50,342 bases of DNA from assembly GCA_004380135.1 (NCBI GenBank), contig QXCR01000187.1, positions 1-50,342 of the forward strand, in the 5' to 3' direction. The notes below the pieces were generated by a model. It had not been told where the DNA came from and ran no database searches. It worked only from the letters and a program-made list of their open reading frames with translations. Position numbers and translations under genes: made by a program. Shown in pieces: positions 1-10,034 of this stretch. The stretch is from Stemphylium vesicarium (Eukaryota > Ascomycota > Dothideomycetes > Pleosporales > Pleosporaceae). Positions within the stretch are counted from its first letter, which is position 1; each line of letters begins with the position of its first letter.

Positions 1-468
1 TCCAAGTTCACCGACGAGACAATCCCTAATATCGTCACCGGCGAACCAATACCTAAGCTATTCTCATGGTACAGTCACATCAAAACATATCCTGAGAATA
101 ACGAAGCTGCGTGCTCACATCGCACGGCAAGCTGCATCGACCTGTGCGATGTGAGCACGCAGCTTCGTCATTCTCATGGTACAGTCACATCAAAACATAT
201 CCTGCGGGTCTCTACCTACCACCTACTTCCCCCGTGCGAGCCGAAGACGAATGCATGCTCATCCTGCCTTTCGGAATCGGGGAGAATGGACATGCCAGGA
301 AAACGGATGGAAGCCGATTTGGGATGGAGGGGCATGGTAGAGAGAGGCGATTGGCAGATCGACGAGAATGGAGTTGCAGGGAACATGGATGTATGGAGGG
401 AGGCGGACACCGAGGAGAAATGGGAGAAGTATGTGATTCCGAGGGCTGTAGAGAGGGTAGAGAGGTGA
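1..468 (+). CDS. 3' end of an unidentified gene, clipped by the window edge and disturbed by a hairpin duplication
   Basis: Frame 1 is open from the first base to a stop at 466-468, about 155 codons. The last 60 residues or so, from the Met-Asp-Met at about 286 to the stop, look coding: mixed charged and aromatic residues with several Trp. The first 30 codons (ending near Trp-Tyr-Ser-His) also look coding. Between them lies a 110-bp direct-repeat/hairpin scar (60-204). Because 110 is not a multiple of 3, the second repeat copy is read in a different frame from the first, so either the protein is altered here or the true model has an intron. I do not recognise the family. The next gene is convergent, its stop lying only about 55 bp further on. 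Confidence 0.4.
   Translation, partial: SKFTDETIPNIVTGEPIPKLFSWYSHIKTYPENNEAACSHRTASCIDLCDVSTQLRHSHGTVTSKHILRVSTYHLLPPCEPKTNACSSCLSESGRMDMPGKRMEADLGWRGMVERGDWQIDENGVAGNMDVWREADTEEKWEKYVIPRAVERVER
60..204. repeat. 35-bp direct repeat flanking a 32-bp-arm inverted repeat
   Basis: Positions 60-94 and 170-204 are identical over 35 bp, 110 bp apart. Between them, 94-125 and 144-175 are reverse complements over 32 bp with one mismatch (100 against 169), around an 18-nt loop at 126-143. The hairpin arms overlap the repeat edges. This looks like a fold-back or template-switch duplication, or a tiny foldback insertion. It lies inside a reading frame. Confidence 0.85.
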
Positions 469-522
469 TAGAGTGGTATCAGTGTAGCTGCACACCAGAA
501 AATAGCAGTGTCTTTATACGAC

Positions 523-2497
523 CTAAACACGAGAGACCACAATATCGAACGGCGGATAATGCAGCTCAACTCTATCCCCGACTTCCACCAACACAACCTT
601 ACTAACAGGCCAGCCATTACTATCCTGATACCCATCAAAGTCAAACCAGTCACAAGCTTCCAACCCGGGGAAAATCATCCTCCAGACCTGCGCTCCAGGC
701 CCAAACTGCGCCGTCTCGGCCGCACCCTCCGCCGGCTCCAGGACGACGCCCTGAGGCCCAGAAAATAATACCGGATGCGCATCAGCGGTCCAAGAAAGGC
801 GATCAACAGCTTCCAGAGCAGACGTGCCATTGACCACTAGATCCCTAATGTAAAGGATCTGGTCCTCGACTTCCAGACGCGCATAGGTTAGGCTATTCGA
901 CTGTGCGGTAGTGACGACTTGATCTGCAATCAGCCCCGTATCCTTACCCAAACTATACGTTCCCGCAAAGCGCTCCTTCATCCTCGCGCTGAGCGCCTTT
1001 GCAAACGCAGGAGCAAGGAAGTCATGCATAGTGTTCTTCAGCGTACTCGGGGAAATGCCCTCATAATCGGCCAAACCGGATGTTTGCGCCAGAACAACAA
1101 GGCCATAACCGAGATTAGGAATAGCATCGAGCCAGCCACTCCATCCCCCGCCGTTACCCGATTTCCCAAAGATGCTATAAGTCTTCATGCTCGACTCTGC
1201 TGGGCTAGCGTTCTCACTCGCCGGCAGGGTCAAAAGCTCAATCTCCCAGCCCGGACCGCTTTGCTGGACTCCGTCTTGTAGGATGATGCTGGGCTTCATT
1301 ACGTTTCGGCGCTGGAAATCGGTGATGAGGGCGGGCTGCGGTGCGAGCCAGATGTTGTAGAGGAAGCTTGAGAGGTCGTTGGCGGAACTCCACATTCCTG
1401 CTGCGGGATCGTAGCCCTCGCCTACGAGTAGATCTGCCCAGTTTTCTCCACCGGGAACGCTGATTTTGGGGATCAGATCTTGGGGGATGGTACCGAAGAA
1501 GCTGTGGGTCATGTTGAGGGGTCCGAGAAGCTCTTGGGTAGCTAGGTCGGACCATGTCACCTCGAGTCCTGTGATGTTGTTGTAGTAGGTCGCTACGGCA
1601 GCTGTATATCATTAGCAAGCTGTAGATGCAGCATGTTGGGAGATGAAAATACCGCCGAGAATGCCCAGACCGGCGTTTGAATCTGTCCAGGTTCAATCAG
1701 CACTGAAAACATGGTACCTGATCCTCACTCACAAGCAGCCCTCTGCCCAGGCGCAAACATCAAACTCCTCGTCGCAACCCCATCAACCACATCCTCAGCA
1801 CTCTGTCCAGCCCAAACAGCCCCAATAGTCGGCGTATCCGCTTTCCCTGTGCTTAGGATCATATTGAATCCTGTGCTGTAACTCTCCCGCGGGATACCCG
1901 CCGTATGACTCGCAAGCATACGCAGAGTGATCTCGCTGCCGCCATCAGCCCAGTCCCTCTGCGGAAGCGCGAAAGAAGGAAGTAAAAGCCGAACCGGCGT
2001 ATCCATAATCAGTCCCGAAAGGACATCAGTTGAATTCTGCCTGATCTGATTTTCGATAACGAGAGCGGAGGTCATAGCGATATGCTTAGATACAGACATG
2101 ACACGGAAGATAGAATCGCTCGTCACGATGTTCTCCTCGGCTGGGACGCTACCAGTTTCATTGAACTTGAGAGTACCGTTGTTGAACGTATATACCGGCT
2201 CGGAACTTAATGCATGTACCTGGCCACTATCTGTGAGTTGTCAAGCAAAACGAAAACACGGGCAATACCACATACGACGGCGAAACTGAGTCCATCACGC
2301 GTAGTATTGACATATAGCGCAGAAAGGTTTCTCTGCACTTCTTGCAAAGCATCAACAACAGCCGTATGCTGCAGCACCAACGGATCGAAAAGTACAGTGT
2401 TCGGGAAGTCGGGAACACACGCGCATGCTGCGAGGGAGACCATGGAACCCCCGAGCACGATAAGCTCCCGTAGCGCAACGCGATGCATCTTCGCCAT
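523..2497 (-). CDS. secreted serine beta-lactamase/transpeptidase-like hydrolase
   Basis: The spliced model has exons 2269-2497, 1733-2230, 1653-1682 and 523-1601 and gives about 611 aa (an ATG at 2488 would give 608). It carries all three marks of the class C beta-lactamase/DD-peptidase fold: Ser-Val-Ser-Lys (the SxxK nucleophile motif) near residue 122, Tyr-Ser-Asn near 243 (assembled only after splicing) and Lys-Ser-Gly near 399. The N-terminus is a short hydrophobic, cysteine-containing segment that fits a signal peptide. Introns are 38, 50 and 51 nt; the third has a good GCTAAT branch site. In fungi this family includes stand-alone hydrolases and members of secondary-metabolite clusters, but no such cluster is visible here. 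The substrate is unknown. The 38-nt intron is short and is the least certain border. Confidence 0.82.
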
Positions 2498-3204
2498 GCC
2501 GCGAGGAGAAAAAGACCAGGGAGATGTATGTGTATATTTGGGCCGGATGATTACTTGTACATTCGCACGGCATGGCCCCGGCTGCTCACCGCTGAAAATA
2601 ATCCAAGACACGCGTCGCGCGCCAAGCTGGCATTGCTGGATGCGCGATACATGCCTGATCGCGGAAAAGCCAATGGGGTGTTTGTTGTGCTGAACTGTTG
2701 TGGCACCTGCCTATCGGAGCTAATCCTAGACTGCAGGTAACATGGTTGAAGATGTTAAGCTTGCAGCGGACATTCGGACAATGGAACACAGCGTATTGCC
2801 ATTGTCTTCACAGCAGTCAGGTCACAAAGGTTCATGAGGGGGAAAAGGGTTGGATGTACGAAGATAGGGATTGTTCACCGAAATAAGCACGAGAAGGGCC
2901 GAAGCGGATCATGTCTGTGGGAAAGCTTCGAAAGTGGGGATATGGTGGTGGTCACTACCCCACATACTACCTATCCTATGAAGACCATGCTGGCAGCCTT
3001 GCATCAATGCTTTCCCTTCAGCCTCCGAAAACCATACCAGCGAAACCAAAAGCAGAACTTCCAGTCCTGAAAATGTAGCGTCGCTCATGCCCTAGCGACA
3101 AGAAAGTTCCAACCCTCCAACTCCTCATTTGACACTGTTCACTCACTGTGACTCTGGCTGGCAAATACCAAATGGCAGGCCTTTCCTACCAGAACCTCTC
3201 CCAC
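2498..3204. other. intergenic, no gene seen
   Basis: About 700 bp between the 5' end of the beta-lactamase-like gene and the 3' end of the next minus-strand gene. Short overlapping frames exist on both strands but none has coding character. The part nearest 2497 should hold the promoter of the upstream gene; no clear TATA box was found. Confidence 0.5.
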
Positions 3205-4095
3205 TCATTTCACTTCCTCCTTCATCAACGCAAGACATCTGTCAAGATAGCCGTGCGATGTTTTCATCTCATCCCCTATGATAGCGACCTCCAGCTCCAG
3301 CGCATCGATTTCGAAGCCCCAAATCTCGAGAGCAGAGAAATTCACCGTAGTCTCTGCCGTCAATTTCTGAATCCTAAGACCAAACTCGACATGCAAAATC
3401 TTGGCACCCTGCTCGCCACGCAGACTGGGCTCCATTTTCTTGAGCAGAGTAAGGTCTTGACCAGCAAACTTTGCAATCTCGATATGATCCCGGGACGAGT
3501 CTACCGTAGGTATTGCTAAAAGATTTTCTGGGTGCGAGTATGCCATCAAATCGAACAAGTGCTCAGTGTACCTCGACTCCCTTGCCATCCACTGTCTCTG
3601 TTGCATGGTGTCCGGTTTCACGCCAATGGACACGATGGTGGTGAGATGGTTGCCTGCTACCAGCGCAAACCACATGCAGTGCTGGAAGAACTGGTCCATG
3701 GCTTTGCGAGCAATGATTCCATCTGCGTGGACCCATGGTGGAAGCAGAGGCGACATGAAGCGTCCGCGATTCTTCTCGTAGTACTTGGACTGTTTGTACG
3801 TTGCCAAAATCCTTAGCGGCTTTGCGCGTGGTCGCGTGTAGAATGTTGAAAAGCTTGAAGTCCACGCGTCGTGATACATCATTTCCCGAAACTCGCGCGG
3901 GAGATGGAAGAGGCCCGTCAGTCCTTCGGACAGGGTTGTTTGTAAGGGGGTCGTCATGGCGTTGTGATGTTCAAGTGCTGGTGAAGAGCCCATTGGAGAC
4001 GACCTTATAAAGGAAGCAAGTGCTTTGAAGTATGATAAACCCATGCTTAGTATCATATAGTGCTGCCATACACTGGGCGAGGAAGAAAAGTCCAT
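3205..4095 (-). CDS. hypothetical protein, single exon, F-box/2EXR-like N-terminal motif
   Basis: An uninterrupted 296-codon frame. Near residues 60-80 it has a Phe-x-Leu-Pro-x-Glu-x-Arg type motif, as found at the start of F-box or 2EXR domains of fungal proteins, followed by a helical charged body without transmembrane segments or signal peptide. I do not recognise a specific family. The first 40 residues before the motif are less convincing, so translation may start at an internal Met near residues 35-47. A role as a substrate adaptor of an SCF-type ubiquitin ligase is possible but is inference from the motif only. It has no relation to the flanking hydrolase and peptidase genes. Confidence 0.55.
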   Translation of the reverse strand: MDFSSSPSVWQHYMILSMGLSYFKALASFIRSSPMGSSPALEHHNAMTTPLQTTLSEGLTGLFHLPREFREMMYHDAWTSSFSTFYTRPRAKPLRILATYKQSKYYEKNRGRFMSPLLPPWVHADGIIARKAMDQFFQHCMWFALVAGNHLTTIVSIGVKPDTMQQRQWMARESRYTEHLFDLMAYSHPENLLAIPTVDSSRDHIEIAKFAGQDLTLLKKMEPSLRGEQGAKILHVEFGLRIQKLTAETTVNFSALEIWGFEIDALELEVAIIGDEMKTSHGYLDRCLALMKEEVK

Positions 4096-4264
4096 TTACT
4101 GAAATTTCTGTCACCTTTACCATGGTTGACATTAAACAGGCACCCACGAGGCCGAAACGGCCAATCAGAAGGAGACTGATCGCAAAGACAAGAGAAAACG
4201 TGTGTATCGCGCGCGACGGAAGGAAGATTAAGAGTGTATTATCAACGTATATGTTTGCAAAGAA

Positions 4265-7134
4265 TCAGAAAGGCGCGTGTCGCGTGTAATAGTCCCTCCC
4301 TGAAATATCGCGCAGAACAGGAGGTCCTCGCTGTTGAGTCGGTTGAGGTTGGAGATGTAGACCAGCGAACGCGGAGTCCCCCCAATTATCTATTTGTTCA
4401 TTAATGGCCTCCCTCCTATCCGGAATTGCGGCTTGCGCAGAGTAGTGTTGCCAAGGATTATGCGACATCAGATTCGGCATGGAGGGTCGTAATGTTGGGC
4501 GGGGCGCAGAGTGTTGGCGTTGAGGCTGGTCTTGCTCACGCTCTTCAAGGGCATCCAGCCTCAGTTGTAACGATTCTAGCCGCTTTTGGATAGCTTCTTC
4601 TTCTGACATCGTTTCTAAAGGGGTGGTTACAGGTAGTTTTTGGTGACTTTGGTGCCTGCTTGCTGGTAGAATAGCAGATGGCAATAACACTGGCGACCAT
4701 CCTGTTGGTGGCGTGGCCAAATTGCTGAGCTGAGGAAACGTTGACACCCGGCGCTTAGTCGGCACATGCGCATCCGCGGGAACTGTGCGTCCAGTTCGGA
4801 CTTGTTGTGTTGTACGTGTGTTCTCCCTCCCGTTCACATTTGTCTCTATGCAAGAAGGCTGTTGTTGGAAGGCTGTCATCCATTGCCTTTCTCGGTGCTT
4901 GATATCGCTTGCCGACACATTGACTGGAGCTTTCTCCTTGTTGGCCACTGCTGCAGATGCTGGCAGGCTCTGAGCGGATGAAAGATTTTGTCTCAACCGA
5001 CCCAGTGTTTGAACAAGAATGACGCAATTCTTGCAAGTAGACAAACCCTCATGCTCTTGGATCGGTCCTGGCATGGAGGAAAGACTAGAGGCGCTGCTCA
5101 TGTAGACATGTTGCACTCTCGGAGTCATCTCGCCACAAATTGGCTGAACGCCCTTCACGTTGCCCGGGTCAGTCTGCGCTACTGGCATGGAATCGCGCTT
5201 TTCCCGCCACTGCTGAACCTTTTCCTCCGTGGTCATCGAACGCGAGAAATTCGCGAACAGCGAGGGCCCCGTAAAAGGTTCAAAGTCAATGTCTTCTTTC
5301 TGCCTGAGCTCCGTAGGTAGAGTAGAGGCTCGCGCAAGTGGTCTAAGTAGAGGTTGTGTCATCTTCTTGGAGATCCCCGGAGCGCGCAGAAGCGGCGCAT
5401 CTGCTTCGTTGCTCTGTCTTCGCGAATTCGTGGTTCTTCGATGTAGTCCACTTGCGATCTTCGACCTTCCATGCTTGATGATCTCGAGCATCGCGTCGCC
5501 CTTGGGGGCCGTGGTAAGATTCTCGTAACCTTTCCAGGTGATGAGAATGTCGTCTTCGATCCGAATTCCACCCACAGGGAGGTATCGTTCTAGCGCCTCC
5601 ACGTTGATGTACTTGGAGTGTATCGGCGAAGGGAGGTAAAATTGCTGCAGAGCGTAGACCGAGAAGTAGATGCCAGGCTCGACGGTTACTACCATGCCTT
5701 CCTTAAGATGGCTACTCTGAGGGTCTGCTGGCGTGAGGCATGTTTCAGGGCTGTAAACAGGGACATGAAAGTTTTCGGGGTACAGAGACGGTGCCTGGAG
5801 AAGATTAGCTGCTATCAACGTATGCATGGCTTGCCGCACTAACCTGCTGATGAACCATATTTCCTTGTCGCACACTCATTAGGCCTGCCTGGCCCGGATC
5901 GTGTACCTCTAGACCGACATGATGTCCCAAACCATGCGGGAAAAAGGCTCTGCTCGTGCCAGCTTTGAAAATTTCCTCCTTGGTTCCGTTGTGCAAGATA
6001 CCCAGCTGCAACAATCCATCAATGGCAATTTGGTGCGCTAAGATGTGCAAATCTAGATACCGGACGCCAGGGCCGAGCCTTGCGATACATGTCTCCTGCA
6101 TGCGCTGCACCAGCTTGTAGATGTTCTCGGCTTCTTTGCTGGGCCAGGAAGCGGAAAGCGGAAATGAACGCGTGATATCGCTCGCATACAATTCATACTC
6201 ACACCCTGCGTCTAAGCACATGAGCTGGCGATTTGCGAAGTCTTCGTTGTTCGAGTCGTAATGCAAGGTCCCTGCGTTCGGTCCCGACGCGGCGATCGGA
6301 GCGTAAGCTTGCTGCTTGGCCTGATGTGAAATACACACGTCCATGAACAGCCCCTCAACTTGCGCTTCGTTCTCGAACTCTAGGATATTCTCAAGCACCT
6401 TTCGATGCGCCTGAGAGCTGATGTCGTTGGCTTTCCGGATGAGATTGATCTCGTGGTCATCCTTGACCATGCGACAGATGTTCATGGCTGGCAAAAGAGA
6501 ATGTGAGTCTGTGCGAGGTATGAGATTGTCGCAGCCAGGCACTCGCGAAGACGGATGCAGTACGTAGATTCCAGCCTGCCGGTTGCCAAATGCCCATTTC
6601 TGGATGATGTACTCTAGCTCGTCTGCATAGAAAACCTGGTCAATGTCATACTTGACGAGTGCTTCCGCTTTAGTTGAGCCACGGCCGTTCCAGATAACGC
6701 GCTCTGGCTTGATGCGCGGAATAAACAACGTCATCATGTCGCATCGGACATCGTAAGCCAAATGGCAGTCGGCTTCATTACATCTTCATATCATCAGCAC
6801 GCGCACAATTGACGAATCGACGACTTCGACTAGACGCACCCGCTCAAGTAGTAGAAGTATCGTCGCTGTCGGAATGGCGCTGGCATATCGCTATCATCGT
6901 TGTTCCTTGCCAGTTGCCCTGGAAGGTAGATCAGGCCTTCGGCGATGTCCAGTTTCTCTTGCACTCGCCGCGCGTGCTGCTTAGCTGTGCGACATTAGCA
7001 CAACGCGCGAATTTGGGGATTCCGTGCTTACCTGGATACTTTTCCAGAGGCGTCTCAGCCTCGAGATGGAGGCAGTACTCCTTGTCTTCCCATCTTAGGC
7101 GTTCGGCAAGACCTGCTGCATCGAGGACCTCCAT
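4265..7134 (-). CDS. Xaa-Pro aminopeptidase (aminopeptidase P, PEPP type) with a long C-terminal extension
   Basis: The model has exons 7032-7134, 6840-6984, 5844-6783 and 4265-5794 and encodes about 905 aa. The enzyme removes N-terminal residues preceding proline. Residues 1-506 form an aminopeptidase-P N domain and a pita-bread metallopeptidase domain with the M24B dinuclear-metal ligands in order: Asp in Leu-Asp-Ala-Gly, Asp in Ser-Asp-Ile-Thr, His in Gly-Leu-Gly-His-His, Glu in Val-Glu-Pro-Gly-Ile-Tyr and Glu in Ile-Glu-Asp-Asp. Introns have clean GT-AG ends; the second splices to give Leu-Ser-Gly-Cys-Asn-Glu. Known fungal PEPP proteins are about 450-500 aa, so residues 507-905 are extra: Ser/Gln/Pro-rich and probably disordered, with a short coiled coil (Glu/Leu/Arg heptads at 4533-4610). 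The start at 7134 gives the usual N-terminus. Confidence 0.9.
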
Positions 7135-7263
7135 TTTGGCACCGTGATCTGTTCCTCGGGGAACTCTGCGATTGCGGAACTCGTAGCTTCGGTGGAGGTG
7201 CGGTCGCTCTTTTAGTGTTGTCAGAGCTTCACCGGTAAGCCACTGAATCCGTGCAGTCGCCAA

Positions 7264-8142
7264 GACATCCGGTCAGTGCCGTCGTCTCCTGCCTTTGATC
7301 ACCACCGGTTTTCTTTTTTAGTTTTGGATTAGGATTCGGCCCAGTAATGTTTGTTTGTCGTCTGCGTGCGATGCTGACATCGATTCCATTGTACAATTCC
7401 GGAGACGATGATGATGGTGATGACGAGAGCGATGGTGTTCAGCCGCGCCTTACGTTGCCTACTTGACCCCGCGCCTGACCTCCCTTCCAACACACATTCT
7501 GTACGACACAGTGTCCTCGCGGTATTCGTAGCTCAGGTGAGCGCCGGCATAACATTTGCAGCGGTTGATAGGTGACACGAGATGAGTTGACACCGATTCC
7601 GGATCTATCAGGCAAAAGAAGGGATTGCAATTTGACGAACTGGTGGAAATCGCTGATTGGCCAGTTTCTTGACCGGTCACCGGCCCACCGCACTTCTAAC
7701 ATCAAATCAAGCCAGGTGGCACAGAGTATGAGAATAGCTTCGAATTTCCGGTCATCGAAAGTAGACCTTGAAGTGATGTAGCTGCCGAGCGTGCTTACCA
7801 TGGTGATGAATCCATCGCAATACAGCAGCCAGAGAGCCATCAGCATCCTCACTCGCCTCTAGAACGACGCACTTCAAGTATGTACTGAGTGCTTCAATAA
7901 CGTTTGAAACAGACGAATCCGAACTGAATTGGGATCCAGGAGGTTCTCAAAGAGTCCTGTATCCAGCACTTGGGCGATGCAAAAGAAGAAGTTGTATGCG
8001 CCAGATCACTTGCGGAAGATCATTTCAATCACAAGTCAGCCATCTCATTTACTATCGTACACATCTGGGGGTATCACATCCTTCTTCTCATAACCCTTCT
8101 TAACCCTTCAAAACACGTCGCCATACCTCACCGAGGAGGCCT
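7264..8142. other. intergenic, no gene seen
   Basis: About 880 bp upstream of the aminopeptidase gene. Frames on both strands are short and lack coding character. A small GAT/GGT-type simple repeat lies around 7405-7435. The region should contain the aminopeptidase promoter and the 3' end of the CCCH-finger transcript. Confidence 0.5.
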
Positions 8143-8358
8143 TCAGTGCCTTGCACTCTGCTCAACGGCCTTGTTCGCTGGAAACGTAGGCCTAATAGGG
8201 GCGTAACGGGCACCCTGATCCCGATGCCAATACTCGCAGTGAGCTCTCCGACAAGGCAAATTCATGACGTCGCGGCGACAAGCGTCGTTGTACTTAGGAC
8301 GCTTGACATTGTCGACTCGGGACGGATCTGATTCAGCAGGAGGAGGAGGCGGCGCCAT
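8143..8358 (-). CDS. small single CCCH zinc-finger protein, or the C-terminal part of the coiled-coil gene next to it
   Basis: A 71-aa frame starting at an ATG in good context (purine at -3). After a Pro-rich start it has Cys-x8-Cys-x4-Cys-x3-His (about residues 27-45), close to the CCCH zinc-finger spacing used in RNA binding (usually x8-x5-x3). The tail is basic. The frame is the same as that of the coiled-coil ORF just upstream, separated only by a TAA (8374-8376) and five codons, so the two may be one gene with an in-frame stop. I cannot name an orthologue. Confidence 0.55.
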   Translation of the reverse strand: MAPPPPPAESDPSRVDNVKRPKYNDACRRDVMNLPCRRAHCEYWHRDQGARYAPIRPTFPANKAVEQSARH

Positions 8359-8373
8359 GTTGATGGTGAACGA

Positions 8374-8745
8374 TTAATGGATGTTGTTAACATTGTGCAT
8401 CGACTGCGATCCAGCCTGAAAATTTTGGGTGTTGCCTCCAGGGTTGAGCGACATGTAGAGGTCCTTCCAGTGATCGCGGTCTTGCTCCGTCTGAGCTAGC
8501 TTGGCAATGAGAGCGGTCTTCTCGGCGTAGTCGTGCTCTACGCATCCTCTGAGTTGGCTGACCTCGCGGTGCAGTCCATCGATGCGTAAGGCGACTTCGG
8601 AGGGGGGTGCGTCTTGGTAAGCGGGCGGGTCTTCGTCGTCAGCGACACTGGTAAGGCGCCTCTCGAGCGTAAGGACGTGGGTGTGGAGTTCGCTGTTGGA
8701 GTTTGTGAGGGTGCGGATCTGCTCTTCTGCTGACATCGAGTCCAT
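8374..8745 (-). CDS. coiled-coil hypothetical protein
   Basis: The ATG at 8743-8745 opens a 123-aa frame dominated by two coiled-coil stretches (Glu/Leu/Gln heptads, about residues 5-35 and 55-95), joined by an acidic Asp-Asp-Glu-Asp linker. The frame is open further up to about 8835, but a consensus intron lies there (donor GTAAGT near 8840, acceptor TTGCAG near 8757). The start is therefore probably at 8745, with an intron in the 5' leader. The C-terminus ends in Gln/Asn-rich sequence and runs in frame into the CCCH finger ORF after one TAA. Coiled coil plus CCCH finger is a sensible architecture for an RNA-binding protein. Confidence 0.55.
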   Translation of the reverse strand: MDSMSAEEQIRTLTNSNSELHTHVLTLERRLTSVADDEDPPAYQDAPPSEVALRIDGLHREVSQLRGCVEHDYAEKTALIAKLAQTEQDRDHWKDLYMSLNPGGNTQNFQAGSQSMHNVNNIH

Positions 8746-9174
8746 ATTTGCTAGAAGCTGCAAATGGTGTGCGCGAAGGGTGCTTGACGAGGGTTCAGGT
8801 AAGGAGTCGGATGCTAGTGATTGATGAAGCAACAAGACTTACTGAGCGTTTGACGTTGTTTCTATATGCCCGAAAGCGCTTCTATGCCAAGCATCGTCAC
8901 CTGGTAGCATGAGCTGTGACCGTGCAGTGATGAGAAGCTCAATCGGCCTCGACCCCGCAATTGACTCATGTCATTGGTTACTTACGCAGGTGAACTATCT
9001 AACTGCCGCAAATTTAGCTTTCATCGGCGGGATCTATTGGTCAAATCTTGCGGTACGAGCTTCGGCGGTCTGTTTGCAGGGCACGTGACCTCACCACACA
9101 TTCACCGTGAAAGACACTCGGCGGCTGCCTGGCCGGAGCCGCAGCTCCTCCGGGCGCTAGCGCCGCCGCTCCTA

Positions 9175-9435
9175 GGGCTATAAGTACGCCCCTCTCCCCC
9201 TCCGCCTCCTCTTCTTCTTTTCTTCAACCGAGTCGCAGAACAACACTGCCATGGGAAGTTTATGTCCCGTGCTCGGTTCGCATGTCCGCTAAGCGGGTGC
9301 AAGGCACGACCATAAATCTACGGAGGAAAGCATTTCCGTTAAAAACGGGTGTGAGTTGCCGCCGCCATCTAGCTGTCGACTAAGTCGGGCTGGTGGAGGC
9401 TACACTGTCGCGCCCACCTCAAGATATGGGAACCA
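9175..9435 (+). promoter_or_regulatory. promoter-like stretch with possible short non-coding transcript
   Basis: A TATAAG motif at about 9179 is followed by a 50-bp C/T-rich tract and an ATG in good context (9251) that opens only a 13-codon frame. Downstream are two small perfect stems, one around 9333-9345 (GGAAA/TTTCC) and one around 9344-9356 (CCGTT/AACGG). No long frame follows on the plus strand. It could be the start of a non-coding RNA, a leader with a uORF, or an unannotated gene start. I could not match it to a known RNA family. Confidence 0.3.
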
Positions 9436-9439
9436 AACT

Positions 9440-9832
9440 TCAGGGCAAGGACAACAAATCCAGTGATATGAGGTCGACTAAGTCGCTTGTATCCGAGCCA
9501 GCATTGGATTCTTCGGAATTTGGTGCTGGTATACTGTCGATGTCGACTAAGTCGGTCTGCAGGGTAAGGTGAGAGGTCATTTTGTAGGAATTTGAATTTG
9601 ATCTCGAATCAGTCTGGGAACAAACGGTGTTATACTGCGGCGGCGTTGTGTTGTTTACAGTCACTGACTTTGAGGGCTCTTTTTGGGACCTGAGAAGGCT
9701 GGGATGATTCCCATCCTTTTCTCTACTACTATCACGAGCTGTTCGAAGCGCTGTAGGTTGTGTTGATGCGTTTCTGTCAACGGCAAATCTTTTATCTTTT
9801 TCATTGTGCTCTGGGCATTGTGCTTAGACTTG
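9440..9832 (-). CDS. possible small exon with a C-terminal clathrin-box-like motif
   Basis: The minus strand is open for about 130 codons ending at 9440. It lacks an ATG at its top, but an acceptor-like CCCAG lies at about 9831. Its Ser/Asn/Asp-rich sequence is more protein-like than the shadow frames around it. It ends with two Asp-Leu-Val-Asp repeats and Leu-Ile-Ser-Leu-Asp, which fits a clathrin box (L-hydrophobic-x-hydrophobic-D/E). The first exon would have to lie within about 200 bp, before the end of the F-box gene, and I could not find it. An internal ATG is also available. Treat it as a candidate only. Confidence 0.25.
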
Positions 9833-10034
9833 AGGAAGAAGAGCGGATTTGAAGTGCTAGCCTACGGCTCACTAGGGTTTCGTACAGTATGTGCGCATGG
9901 GAGGAGAAAAGTTAGAATGTCATGATTCGTAATTTCATTATCGTTGCCAGGAAGATTGGCACCTACAACGGGAATAGCAGCCAGAGAAGCAGCATAGGTG
10001 AAACGCAAGTGCGCGATCCATCCCGAGACTCTTC

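Noticed and set aside
1238..1696. 152-codon minus-strand frame within the beta-lactamase-like gene
   Set aside because: Arg/His/Pro-rich shadow; the spliced model in another frame carries the SxxK, YSN and KSG motifs.
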